Below are positions 22,940-33,671 of a DNA stretch of 64,000 bases, one piece after another. The translations under genes were made by a program, and so were the position numbers. The stretch is from Chlorops oryzae (Eukaryota > Arthropoda > Insecta > Diptera > Chloropidae). Numbering within the stretch: position 1 is the stretch's first letter; each line of letters begins with the position of its first letter. The notes below the pieces were generated by a model, which was not told the DNA's origin, ran no database searches, and saw only the letters and a list, made by a program, of their open reading frames with translations. Location of the stretch: assembly GCA_020466095.1 (NCBI GenBank), contig CM035806.1, forward strand, positions 20,396,071-20,460,070. The letters run 5' to 3'.

Positions 22940-23224
22940 AATCGATTTAGTTTGTCCAATCATGATTTTATTCAAGCTAGCGCACTGCTCTTTATTGCTT
23001 CAGTAAAAAAAGAAACTCTAACGACTGCAATGCTCAAAAGTTTATATTGCGTAAATACCTTAAGGAACCCTCATCAATGCTTAAAAGTGCGGGGGGCAAA
23101 TGTTCATGAAAGGGACTATAATGAGCACTTCTATTGGCAGAGAAAAAAAATCTGAAGCAATGAAGCAAACAAAAACAAAATAGAAAAGCACAAGTGTCCC
23201 AAGCAATACAAAAAAAAATCTAGT
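21320..23224. other. AT-rich spacer, no gene seen
   Basis: No domain or splice structure found. A poly(A) run of about 30 at 22908-22937. Confidence 0.45.
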
Positions 23225-23225
23225 A

Positions 23226-23850
23226 AGAAAGCTAAAGTGGGTCAGGCCCGACTTTGAAATACCCAGCGTCCCCACATTATTGGCGCACTATGTTTTGCCT
23301 CTCCATTTGTGGGCGTGGCAGTGGACGGTTTTTCCACACCTTTCATTCGCCTTGGTCAACCTATGTTGCGAATTTGAAGCTTCTACGCCTTTTACTTCCC
23401 AAGTTACGATAAACCCTTTTTTGTGGGCTTATTTTTGGGCGTGGCTCGACGAGGCCGGTGTCCATTTTTTGTCCGGATATGTCCCTTTTCGTAGTTTACC
23501 AGTATATCAAATATCAATGAAATGTGTTGAGTGGTCCGCAAGTTACAAGCATTTTACTGAAAACACAGTAAATTCATTTGTGGGCATGGCAATGGGCGGA
23601 TGTCTCCCATTGTTTCTTAGGATCATACTCGGCTCCCGATATACCTGTGTGCCAAATGTCGATTTGATTGGTTCAGCCGTTTCGGAGAAGATCCGACCAC
23701 GGACAGACGGACATGTCTAAATCGATTCAGTTTTTGATCCTGATCAAGAATATATATATATATATATGTCTATATCTACGGAGCTTAGTTCTGGCTGTTA
23801 CAAGATTCGCACAAAACCAATATAACCTGCTTACTCTAAATTCTTCTAAA
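23226..23850 (+). repeat. Dispersed repeat family B, copy 1
   Basis: Starts near GTCAGGCCCGACTTTGAAAT, has two GTGGGCGTGGC-type blocks (23310, 23579), a GACAGACGGACATGTC stretch at 23702 and GATCCTGATCAAGAATATAT at 23736. Reverse-strand relatives lie at 27938-28412 and 45610-45965. No coding capacity. Confidence 0.75.
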
Positions 23851-24014
23851 TATTAAACATATGCGAACATATGCAAGCAAGTTTTATCGAATGTGAACGT
23901 GATTGCAACTGGTCGAATCGTTTGGAATTGTTGAATATTTGAGAATCAGGTACACTAGAGCATTCTAAAAAAGTTTCCGCTTACGAGGTGTGGTCGCAAT
24001 AAGAGAGCACACTG

Positions 24015-24147
24015 TAACTCGAACAGAATCGGTTGATAATAGCGAATATTTAATATACAATTTCGTTTCCCTAACTCGAAGTCTCTATAACTCGGACTAT
24101 TTCTGTGGATAACGGTGATTCGAGTTATAGAAGTTCGACTGTATAAC
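24015..24147 (-). mobile_element. Pogo/Tigger-like element end (relic)
   Basis: Reverse strand begins CAGTCGAACTTCTATAACTC next to TA and repeats ATAACTCGGA and CTAACTCGAA blocks, as seen at pogo/Tigger-type termini. The other end (near 24015, TAACTCGAAC) is degenerate. Confidence 0.4.
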
Positions 24148-24177
24148 AAATCTAGTACGCGCGAATTGGATCTCCCC

Positions 24178-24240
24178 CTGACGTAGTGGAAACGTGTGCG
24201 CTTACCAATCTGAAGAGCTTGATCTCGATTCCGCGCTCTG
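24178..24240 (+). other. tRNA-like module
   Basis: ACGTAGTGGAAACGTGTGCG resembles a box A/D-arm region and GATCTCGATTCCGCG (24221-24234) a box B. No complete cloverleaf; surrounding TIRs not identified. Confidence 0.4.
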
Positions 24241-24539
24241 GGGAAAAAATGTAGGGGAAAAATGAAGGCTCGAAAAAGGCAATTAGATTTAAAGGAGAAA
24301 AGTGTTCCACTCAGGGCTGAGAAAATATGTTGCCAACTGTTGGCATCTGGGTGTTTTCAAAGTAATGATCATCTACCTTTAATTGTTTTTTATAAACTCT
24401 TTTGATTGCTACGGTTCCTTGAACTTTCGTAGGTCCTAAATTATGAAATCTTTGTGGCATATATGCTAATGATGGAATTTTATTTTTAAAAATCTATTAT
24501 TTAAATGTTATGTTATCAACATTTTCGCAAACAAAAATC

Positions 24540-24616
24540 CCTGCCTGAGCAGGGATTTGAACTCAACGATATCCGATATAGGATATAGTTCGGCGCTCAG
24601 ACTATTCCCGAGCCAC
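24540..24616 (-). other. tRNA-like module (reverse strand)
   Basis: Reverse strand reads a GGCTCGGGAATAGTCTGAGC box-A-like region, then GAGTTCAAATCCCTGC, a good box B/T-arm, and a CTGAGCAGG-type end. The anticodon region is expanded by an ATATCC palindrome, so it is not a normal tRNA. Confidence 0.45.
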
Positions 24617-24782
24617 AACAGGCCTAGGAGTCATTTTAATTTTATTGAAAAGGTTCCCTTTCAATATCTACGAGTCACCTTTGTCATAGGGTTTCTTCTT
24701 ATTTGTACGGGTTATCTACTGAATTTTATTGATCAGGATGTCCCCGTGAAATTAAAACGGTTCGCCTTGGATTTAAAAAATT

Positions 24783-24935
24783 ATAGGGGTCTTCCCTTAA
24801 ACGTGAAAAGTTTGAAAAAGTGTAAAAATGTAAAATTTTTCATAAAAAATTTCGTTCATTAATTTCGAAGCCTTCTTGATTTACAAGTTTTTCAGGTTTT
24901 CGAGGAAAAAACACGTTTAAGGGAAGACCCCTTAT
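24783..24935. mobile_element. Small fold-back/MITE-like element
   Basis: AGGGGTCTTCCCTTAAACGTG at 24785-24805 is repeated inverted at 24912-24933 (one extra base). Flanked by TA-containing DNA. About 150 bp, non-coding. Confidence 0.7.
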
Positions 24936-25117
24936 ATTTCAAAAAAGTCAATAGAAAAATAAAAATTTTAAGAATGAAAACATAAAAAAATCCATTTCAT
25001 TAGCCGCCTTACTTTCGCAAAGTACATTTTCAAAAGCACTCAACCACATCTGACTGATTTGGCGTAAACTTTTCGAACAACATCTCCCGCTCCCGGCTCA
25101 TCGCAATTTGAACCGTG

Positions 25118-25148
25118 ATGCAGCGTTGCGTTGCGTTGCGTTGCGTTG
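25118..25148 (+). repeat. (GCGTT)n short tandem repeat
   Basis: Five to six GCGTT units in a GC-richer patch (25020-25330) that otherwise shows no gene. Confidence 0.85.
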
Positions 25149-25943
25149 AAAGGCAAGACGATCCAGCAAGCGTCCCTAAATAATCTCGAACAGAAATTTT
25201 CCGACTCAGTCGCTGGACTGAAAGTACACCTCTCCTCACTTCGCTGTGTGCACTTTTCACAAATGCCTTTAATGAGGCGACAACATTTTTAATCACCGCT
25301 TGTTTGTTGTGCTTTTATCAACCGTTCAGGTGGAAGGCACTTTCGAGATGTTGTGTTTATGTCGAGGGTGGAAAATATAATCAATTCGGTTTAGGTTTCG
25401 TTTTCGTTTTTACTTTCGTTTTCCTTTCTTTTCTTTGAAGTCGTGGAAACGTGCGCAAGGAGATCCATAAAATTAATTCTCAACCTGTCGTGCAATTTTT
25501 CCAAACTAATTACAACGAAGACAAGTAATAAAGTTTCATGGGAGTCGGAATGAAAACGACAAACATTTATGGGAAAATTAGATGGAATTTTTTTTTTTTT
25601 TTTTTTTTGTAAAAGAAGATATTTTTCAATTAAAGAAACTTATAGTCGGATGGTAGTATGTATGAAGCAGAAAGAAGTTCCATTCAATTTGTAAGCCCCA
25701 GATTTTAAATGAATTAAAAACCTTTAGCTCTTAAAATACTCATTTTAGCTGCGGTTTAATATAAAAGGGATTTCAAAGGATTTTGTAAATTACCTAATTG
25801 ATTAATTTCGGTAATGAATTTTCTATCTTCAATATACCAATACGGCGTAGGCGGTAATGCGTACGAACTCATATACCATCCTAGTATACTTTTTTTTCGA
25901 GTGTGCCCGTTTTGTAGAGTGAACGTCTATTACCACCACATAA

Positions 25944-26172
25944 AATAAGCTATTGGTAGTCAGGTCGCTTACATGTTCGTATACTTTGTAAGCTATTGGT
26001 AGTCAGAACGCTTAAATTCTCGTATACTTTGTAAGCTATTGGTAGACAGGTCGCTTACAGTCTCGTATACTTTGTAAGCTATTGGTAGGCAATTCGCCTA
26101 TAATCTCGTATACTTTCTTGCTATTAATATTCAGGTCGCTTACAGTCTGGTATACTTTGTAGACGGTAGGCA
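25944..26172 (+). repeat. 43-bp minisatellite, five units
   Basis: AAGCTATTGGTAGTCAGG recurs with exact 43-bp spacing (C of AAGC at 25950, 25993, 26036, 26079; last unit 42 bp on). Each unit also has CGTATACTTTG. The last unit is the most diverged. Confidence 0.92.
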
Positions 26173-26379
26173 CTGTTGGCCGCTGGGTCGATTGCTTTTC
26201 GGACCTGCATAGAAATTTTAGTAAACATAAAAGCCCGCATGAGCTGTTCGAAAGTACATATTTCGAAATAAAAGTACTATTCACCGCATTCTTGAATTCG
26301 GAACTTCAAATATGTTTAACTTGGAAATGGGAAAGCCTTTTAATGTCTGACCCTATGTTCATTTAAGAATATTAATGTC

Positions 26380-26720
26380 ATTTTCGCTGAATTTAGCTAT
26401 CGTTCTCCGTAACGCACTCATCAATCGCTTCGTACCGCCCAATAACCTTGTTGCTTAGAATGTCAAACATCTTTGAATGAATACTTCTCAACAGAATGCA
26501 AATCACTGAGGAATATTTGTCCCAGATCTCAGGATATGCGAAAAAATCGAGAAGGCATTAGAAGAAAATAAAGCATGCACGTGAGTCAACTTGGACGTTC
26601 ACATCTAAGGCCCATGATAGAGTCGGGCACAAGGGATATTCACGTGTGTAAAATTTGGTGGAATTTCAAAAAGAAGATATCAGATATCAATGCTTTTTAT
26701 CTGTCTAGCCGCTTTTTTTC
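26380..26720 (+). pseudogene. LINE reverse-transcriptase relic (Jockey-like)
   Basis: One frame reads SSIASYRPITLLLRMSNIFE, stop, ILLNRMQ, matching the conserved SYRPISLLPVLSKIFE-type RT motif of non-LTR elements; a later frame ends FYLSSRFFSN, like the SYLSNR motif. Several stops and frameshifts, so dead. Confidence 0.5.
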
Positions 26721-27062
26721 TAACAAAAGTTAATTATTATTATTATTATTTTTTTTTTTATACAAATTTTGACAATACACATTGCGTCAAGTGTCACAGT
26801 TACATGTTAAAATGAAATTTAGCACCCGATGTGACATACATTTAAGCTGTTACCTTAAATGTCACTATGACCTCAAGTCGGTCGCACCGAACAAGTGGAG
26901 TGACACCATTTTTTTGATGTCCCTAGTATAAAGAAGAACAATAGTGACAAGGGTTAGTGTATCAAATGTTAAATTGTATCCTTCTATTTTGTTTTTTTTT
27001 TTTGTTTTCATTTGTTCGACCCTTTTCATTTCGTTCAATTTCCAATGCAGAGATATTTTTTT

Positions 27063-27277
27063 TTAAATAACCGAAAACGCGTCCGTGATGTAATTGCCAA
27101 TTTCCGGTGCTGAAAGACTCGGATCGATTCTAAGCTTGATTGTGTTCAGAGTGACTTTCAATGAACTAATAGAGGGCTCTGAATAAGGATTTCTGCTAAT
27201 ATTTGCGATCATTCCTAAGCAGTGCTGCAAATCTTTTGAAAGGTCACAATTCGAAGTTTCGATTTCGACTTCGGCTC
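27063..27277 (-). CDS. Orphan terminal exon, unrecognised protein
   Basis: Open for 71 codons from a strong acceptor (TTATTTCGCAG|GAGCC) to TAA at 27063. The product is protein-like in composition (NCDLSKDLQHCLGMIANISR ... APEIGNYITDAFSVI) with no low complexity. It needs one nucleotide from an upstream exon. I found no matching start exon, and a 71-codon open stretch can occur by chance in such DNA, so this is tentative. Confidence 0.35.
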
Positions 27278-27937
27278 CTGCGAAATAAATTCATTGTTCC
27301 AATATGTTACGTCCTCTTTTGATGCCATTCAATTGGTTTTATGGCATTTTTTGATTAAATGCTATGAAAATGTTTTTTTTTTAAATTATTTTTGAATATT
27401 CAAAGGCATGGGTGCCCAAAAGTCCCTTACTGAGGGGTAAAAACACATACTTATACACTCGAGGCAACCCAGTGGTGCGTTCAGCTCTGAGGTATTAAAT
27501 TATTTCCGGTCTGAATGGTAATGCTAATGCATAATATCTAGCAATACCACCTGATGTCATTTTCTTAACCGATGTTATAGAGTAATCAGGCCGAGACATT
27601 CATATCATTCTTCATATCATTCTTCTCAGATAATACTTCATAGATGAGAACTCAGACCTGCTTTAGTGCTGATGTGTGTGTGATGGGCGTGTAGCCAGCT
27701 CCGGTGGGAAGTGCTAGTACTATACTCCTGGCTTGGGCACCCCTGTTTAAAGGTAACATTTCTTGGAAAAATGTTGTCGCGTTTTGAATACTTGTAGCCA
27801 AACGAACATATAAACATAATTAGAAGCAAGAAAATTAAGTTGTTTAATTTTGAGTTTGACGCCACCTAATTGCATCTGATTAAGACCAAACATTATGTTG
27901 AACCATGTTTTTTTTGGCCTTTTCTATACTCAACGTT

Positions 27938-28412
27938 AGCAGGCTATATTAGTTTTGTGCGAATCTTGTAACAGCAAGAACTAAGCTCCGTATATCTAGA
28001 CAAATATATGTATATATTCTTGTTCAGGATCGAAAACCGAATCGATTTAAACATATCCGTCTGCCTGTCCGTCCGTTTGTCCATACATTCGTGCGTCCAT
28101 CCATCTATTTGTTCGTCCATCCCTTTGTCCGTCCGTCTGTGGTCTGTGGTCACATCAAAACATAGCACACAGGTATTTTGGGCTCCGAGAAAGGCGTACG
28201 AGCTTCAAGTTCGAAACATAGGTTGTCCAAGACGAATGAAAGATTTAGGAGAAAAGTTGATGTGTTCCGCCCACTGCAAAGTCCACAAGCATTTATTTTG
28301 TGTAACTTCCGTACGAAAAGGCAAAACGTAGTTCGTCAATATTGTCGGGACGATGGGTAGGTATGTTTGCATATCGAAGTCGGGCTTGACCGAATTTAGT
28401 TTTCTTACTTGT
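27938..28412 (-). repeat. Dispersed repeat family B, copy 2
   Basis: Reverse-strand relative of 23226-23850: CTTGTAACAGCAAGAACTAAG at 27965-27985, GATCGAAAACCGAATCGATT near 28028, an expanded GTCCGTC-rich stretch (28060-28150), ending GTCGGGCTTGACCGAATTTA. Confidence 0.7.
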
Positions 28413-29254
28413 TTTTTAATGGGAGAGAGAAAAAAACGCAAAATTCATGTCGCTTGTTCCTTGTCGTGCTACACATGTGCCAATTTCCTGGCGATAATAC
28501 GAGCTTGAAGGAGAGCGAGAGTGAGAGTGAAATCGACATTATTAGGACCCTTAGAGAATATTCTCAAAATGAAGCAATTATGGTCGGCTAAACAATCGTT
28601 TGCGAACGTCGCGACGTGCAACTTGCCGTAAAAGTGCATGCGAAAAAGGCGTTTATTTTACAAATTATAATGCGTTTCAAAACACGCAACCATCGCCTTT
28701 TGCATTGTTTCAACATCACCAAAGCCGAACTGCATTTCTTATGCGGTAAGGTGGTATCGTGTTCTGCTCTGTTCTGTTCTGTGTTCTGCTGTCCTGGAGT
28801 TGGAATTAAAGAGTATATTAAATATATTGCACTTGTTGCGGGAAAGAATTCCCAGAAAATCGCTTAAATATATTTGGCTTTGAAATACTCAAATAACTTA
28901 ACAATATGCTTATGCTTGAAAACTGCGTAACCCATTGCTTTCCAGCGATAGAAATCATTAAAATTTGAAAATGAATTTTTAGCATCAATCTTTCAATTAT
29001 GAAAAACCAATTTTGTTTTATTAAAAATTTCTAACTTTTCTTTACTTTATGGTAAAACAAGCGTGAAAATTCCTAATTTTTCACTGTAAATGGGTTCCTT
29101 AAAGGTTTATTCTGATGTAACCACTTTTAAAAATCGATAATATTTCTTTCATATTTCGATAGTAGAAGCTACACAGAAAGACTTTTGCGCGTATATACAA
29201 CCAATTTTTTTTTTTTTTTTATCAATATAACAAATTCGTTATTAAAACTCAGCC
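28413..29254. other. Spacer, no secure gene
   Basis: Contains a moderately GC-rich block (28590-28790) with an 83-codon frame and a (TTCTG)n-like run at 28765-28790. No domain recognised. Confidence 0.4.
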
Positions 29255-29448
29255 TACACCGAGAGAAATAACAACAGTTAAATCAACTACTTAGAACAGT
29301 TAAAGTAAGAGTGGTCAAATAAACTGTGTTCCGCGTTATATGCACTGAAAAAGGCAGTCAAATGAACAGTTGAAAAACAGTTACTTTTTATGTTCAAATT
29401 CGCTTTCGTTCACCTAGACGTATAAGTTCGCATTCTGATCAACCGTCG

Positions 29449-29528
29449 CCGGAGTTGTCAATAGCTCAGTGCTTTAAACTGTGAATCGAAAGTTGTGAGC
29501 TTCGGGGTTCGATCCCTGCTGGCGGCGG
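29449..29528 (+). other. tRNA-like module 1 in M1 copy 2
   Basis: Box-A-like AATAGCTCAGTGCTTTAAAC and box-B-like GGGGTTCGATCCC, a better box B than in copy 1. CCGTCGCC just upstream can pair with GGCGGCGG at the end, giving an acceptor-like stem around an over-long body. Confidence 0.6.
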
Positions 29529-29639
29529 GAATTTTTCTGAATTTTTTTTTTTAATTACAGTTTTTTTTTGTTCAGAGTGTAGTTGTTTTGGAAGACAAAA
29601 ATTTTCTCCTAAATTTTTAAGGTTTTAATTGATTTAATG

Positions 29640-29887
29640 TGGCTCTGGGATAGCGTAGGGGATGCGTGCTATGCTCTTGATCCCAGGGTCCGAGGTTCGA
29701 TTCCCGGCACAGGCGAAACGGAGTGTAATGTTCCAAGCCTAGCACTGGTTTTTCAAAAATCGCATGTTAGGGGCACACTACATAAGAAGACATACACACG
29801 CACAAACACAAGAAAAAAACTAATTGTGGTATCACAATGGGCCGATAAACGGCCTAAGTGGCATCCACTTCAACCAACCAACCAACC
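29640..29887 (+). mobile_element. tRNA-headed SINE with target-site duplication
   Basis: Inserted in M1 copy 2. A 12-bp direct repeat AATTGATTTAAT flanks it (29628-29639 and 29888-29899). The 5' head has a box-A-like GGGATAGCGTAGGGG and box B GAGGTTCGATTCCCGG near 29692. The body contains GTATCACAATGGGCC and the 3' end is a CAAC repeat tail. This is the expected layout of a tRNA-derived SINE. Confidence 0.85.
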
Positions 29888-30021
29888 AATTGATTTAATT
29901 TTTTTTTTAATGGTTCATTTTCAAGCAAAAATTTTTGGGAGTGAAACAATTCCTTAAGCACGTTCCCCAAAACTTGAGCAACCATAAACTCAAGTGAGCA
30001 TTTTGACCAACAAATTAAATT

Positions 30022-30095
30022 CGTTCGTTTAGCGTAATGGTTAAGACGTTCGCCCAGCGAAGTGGAGGTCAGCGGTTCAAGGCTCGGCCGAGGCG
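30022..30095 (+). other. tRNA-like module 2 in M1 copy 2
   Basis: TTTAGCGTAATGGTTAAGAC and AGCGGTTCAAGGCTCG, same as copy 1 with few changes, ending in the CTCGGCCGAG palindrome. Confidence 0.6.
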
Positions 30096-30887
30096 AGAAA
30101 ATTTAAAGAGATGAAAGAGAAAAAGATTTAAATATTAACAAATAAATAAAGAAAAAATATTATAATTTAATAAAAAAAAAAATATTAATAAAAGAAGATA
30201 AAAAAAAGTCAAAGCAAAAAATAAATTTTTTTTCCCAGTCGCTGGTGACAGTTGATTTAACCGCGATACAGTTATATCAACCATCAGATAGTTATATCCT
30301 TATTGACTGTGTTTGTACTGTTGAATTGACCGCTACCGTACATAAACTAACAATTAACGGTGAACTCGGTTATTTTAACCTGCTTTTTCAGTTAATATAA
30401 CTACCTTTTTCTCTCGGTGTATTGATCAAGTTGCAGCTCCTAATCGCCGACGCAACCTAAGAAACTTTTTCTGCTCTAGAAACTTTGAGTTTTCTCGAAA
30501 CATCATTTTCTGGCGCGGGCAACATCCTACAGGTCAAACTATCCAACCGATTGCTTTGAAACTTTAGTATATTCCTGTTTTTAATTTCCAATGAAATTTA
30601 ATATACTAGTACAGACGATAACGACGGACGTTCGTAGTAGTAATCCATTCGGCTTTCTTATTTCAGAAATCAAGAACAGACTCTGTTGACCACAACCAAT
30701 TTTTTGTTTTTTTTTTTTAGTTTGTAGTCTAGTGATTTCCAAAAATATTCAGATGTTAATAGTAAACATATATCATTTATTAATTTATTAATTTATTTTA
30801 CGAATAAGAAATACCCAACACAAAATATTATTCGAATTATCCAATTTACAGAGCAGTGGCTGCCTTGGCCTTCGGCTAGTAAACATT

Positions 30888-31262
30888 TAAGGGGGCCTGT
30901 CTCCTTCGCGAGGCTGTTTTTGGACCATTTTTCTAATGTGAGGGCGGTTCAAAAAGTTGTCGGCCGCAAAGTGGAGGGTGTAGTGCTGGCGGCCACGATA
31001 TCTCGTGTCCAAGTTGCATGAAATGAAATCGAAGACCAGGGTTATAATCAGTATAGATCTCATTATCGGGTGAAGTTCGAAAATAATTTTGGGATGTTTT
31101 TTCAAAAAATGGCGGCCATTGAAAAATTTACTAACGATTTCGGGTATATTGTTTTGCAGTTCAGTGTAAAAAAAAAAATATTTAAAAATTTATTAAAATT
31201 TTGATTGAAGGTCCCGCCATAATAGTGACAATTCTGTCTCGAATTCACTTTGTTTTATTAAA
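30888..31262 (+). repeat. Dispersed repeat family C, copy 1
   Basis: Begins AAGGGGGCCTGTCTCCTTCG, contains AATGGCGGCCATTGAAAAAT (31110) and GTCCCGCCATAATAGTGAC (31212). Two relatives follow in the same orientation. Confidence 0.65.
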
Positions 31263-31659
31263 TTTTGTCCATTTGAACTTTGTGAAAGGAGATCGCTTTG
31301 AAGCTTCCAAAAAAAAAAAAAAAAAAAATTGTGTAGAAAACAATATGTACAAATATATATAGTGCCCTAAAAATAGGACAGTGACAACAACAGCCGTTTA
31401 CCCAAATCGTCACAGCGGTCAAGAGTGGGTTAGTAACTGAATCATTGATGTCATGCTTTCAAAAGTCATCAAGTTAAAAGTTTCTTGAGATAAAAACTTT
31501 TGACACGATTTATCAAAATTTAAGCATTGAACACAGTTCTATGGAGAAATCTGAATTGCCGACCCCGTAGAGAAGACAACAAAAACCGTGCCAAAAACAA
31601 AATACGAACAAAAAAAAAAAAGCAAAAGTGTATTCGTCACGATTTGAAGTTGTTCATTA

Positions 31660-31997
31660 TTCCGAACGGCGCTTTCGAAAGCAAGATTTAACGTAATGCT
31701 TTTGACATTGCACCATAGCTCCCAAGTGCCACATTTTGATGGGAATAAAGACGAGAAAAGCTTACGCGGCACGTGCAGCAGCGTTTTTGCGGCGGCAAGA
31801 CTTGGAGCAGACGTGTTGTATACATAGCTAGCTTATTCATTTCGTCAGATAAACTACAGATTTGTTCACAATATAAATGGGGTGAAATTTTGTTAGGTAC
31901 CCAATTTGAGATTATATTAACGTGTCAGGAACTCACAACAATCGATTAGCACACAGCACAGAATACCTATAACAGCTTCAAGTGCACGTGGATGCAT
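31660..31997 (-). other. Segment shared with 44800-45128; possible small two-exon gene, copy 1
   Basis: Minus-strand ATG at 31997 opens a 20-codon hydrophobic leader (EAVIGILCCVLIDC) ending at a good donor, GATTGTT|GTGAGT (31937). About 110 nt further the conserved block GCACGTGCC begins, followed by GGGAGCTATGG. The same order and spacing recur at 44.8-45.1 kb at roughly 70% identity. Exon 2 frame and stop are uncertain (the acceptor is weak), so no protein is proposed. Confidence 0.35.
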
Positions 31998-32526
31998 TGC
32001 GCTGACATAATTAGCCACCAATCTCAACACTTGGCCACAAGTCTCACTCATCCAAATCGTTTTTACATGAAACGGTTTCCTCTCTCTCTCGCTCTTGTGT
32101 TATTCAATAGTGTAAACACGATGCGACACGAAGCACTTATGTCAAAAACATTCCATTCCAAACTAAGCAAGTACCTGACTATGTATGTATGTGCTTACGC
32201 GTACTCGTACTCGTACCCGTACCCATTCCCATAACCGATTATTGTACAGTTTAGCTATTGTAGAATTTGAGGGTTGAAAACAACGTTGGCAGGGGCTATT
32301 AAAGGCCTTCCTTGAATGTTTTTGATGAAGGTGCGAAATTTCGCACCCCAAAGCGTGCGCTCAAATCTTGTCAATGGGATCCAAAGCTTGAACGCTTTCG
32401 TTCGGAATAAAAAGTACTTGGAATATTAAATATTTTAGATACGATTTTTCATCTTCGGGGATGTATGATTTTTTTCAATTTATAAAAAAAAAAAAAATAG
32501 TTTTGCAAATTAAATTTTAAAAAAGT

Positions 32527-32985
32527 AAGGGTGTCACAGTCAGGCGAGCCTGGCAATACAATACCCGACAAAGAAATGTATACATATTTGAACGTTTTTT
32601 TTTTTTTTCAAAGGCATTTTGTAGACATACATTTAATCGAACCCATATGCTGGTTTTAGTTGAATTTCCTTATGAAAATGATCCTTTTACCACGCCCACT
32701 TTTCCAAATCTAACTGGAGGCTTAAATATAAGCTCAAACTCTAAATTTCATTGAATTATTTCCTAAAAACTCTCATTTTGTGGCAGTTTTTGCGATTTTC
32801 ATCACAGACCCTAGAACTGGTTGTACCCTTAAGAATGGTCCGATCAGGTCCATTCTCGAACTTGTTCTTACTCATGTCCCCGTGAGCAAGCATATAAAAT
32901 TTATTTCGATAGTTCAACTCCTTCGATAAGAAAACTGTTTACAAACAGACAGATAGACAGACAGACTGACGGACAGACAGTCAGG
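32527..32985 (-). repeat. Dispersed repeat family A, copy 6
   Basis: Reverse-strand near-complete copy: 3' end AAGGGTGTCACAGTCAGGCG at 32527, GGTACC-type block at 32826, and the GACAGACAGAC stretch at 32945-32985. Confidence 0.8.
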
Positions 32986-33290
32986 AAAGACAACTTAGGA
33001 AAGAGTTGGCAACTCATAAAGTCATTCCTATAAAAGAATATTTAGAGAGATAATAACATGTGTGGGTCTCAAATGCTTTATTTCGCTATCGCGCCACCTA
33101 GGATGACAAAGTTCCCTGGGAAGTCACTGTCAGTTTGTGAGCATTTGTCATACAAATTGTCCTACGAAATGTCATGCAAACGGGCTCCAAATTCACCCTG
33201 ACATCATCGATTCGGTCAGGATAGCTTTTCCTGCTGGGTATATACACACATACATATATGTACATAAAAACACGCAAATGTATATCTATA

Positions 33291-33669
33291 CCCAGCCGGA
33301 AATTTTCTCATAAATGACCAATTCATTAATTTTTTCACCAAGGATATCAAGGGGAAAATTTGAGCACTTCTCAATTGCAATGGCATTGCCATCGAAAGAA
33401 GGAGCTTTTTATCGCAATTGCAATGGCAATGTCATCGAGAGGAAATGTTATTCATCGCAACTCCAACGGCACTGTCATCGATAGAGGTATCGATACGACG
33501 GAGTAGATCTACTCCACTTTCGATGACCAACTCGTGACATATGCTCTTATGACGGCCAATGCCGCTTCTGTGTTAATTTCATTAGAAAGTTGGTGTATAA
33601 TCAGGAGGAGTCGCGGCTCTATGTCATGCTGAAATCATTGATTGTTTCACCGGGACATTTCCGGCTGGG
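33291..33669. mobile_element. TA-flanked TIR element, family M3
   Basis: CCCAGCCGGAAAT at the left end and ATTTCCGGCTGGG at the right are inverted repeats with TA outside both. The inside holds about three imperfect ~50-bp repeats built on GCAATTGCAATGGCAATGTC. A further lone end (CTGCTGGGTATATA) lies at 33231. No tRNA-like module seen. Confidence 0.75.
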
Positions 33670-33671
33670 TA

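Larger units (their letters stand above)
29257..30419 (+). mobile_element. TA-flanked TIR element, family M1, copy 2 (with nested SINE)
   Basis: Same termini as copy 1 (CACCGAGAGAAA / TTTCTCTCGGTG) with TA at 29255-29256 and 30420-30421. It matches copy 1 along its length apart from a ~35-bp extra stretch near 29565 and a nested SINE. Both tRNA-like modules are kept. Confidence 0.88.

Noticed and set aside
27638..27865. Signal-peptide-like minus-strand frame as a start exon for 27063-27277
   Set aside because: It begins at GTG directly after an acceptor-like AG, has no ATG before the hydrophobic stretch, and no donor of the required phase was seen.
31539..31772. 77-codon minus-strand frame in the shared small segment
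   Set aside because: It starts at a non-ATG codon, differs in frame from the relative at 44.7 kb and is hydrophobic only through a poly(T) stretch.
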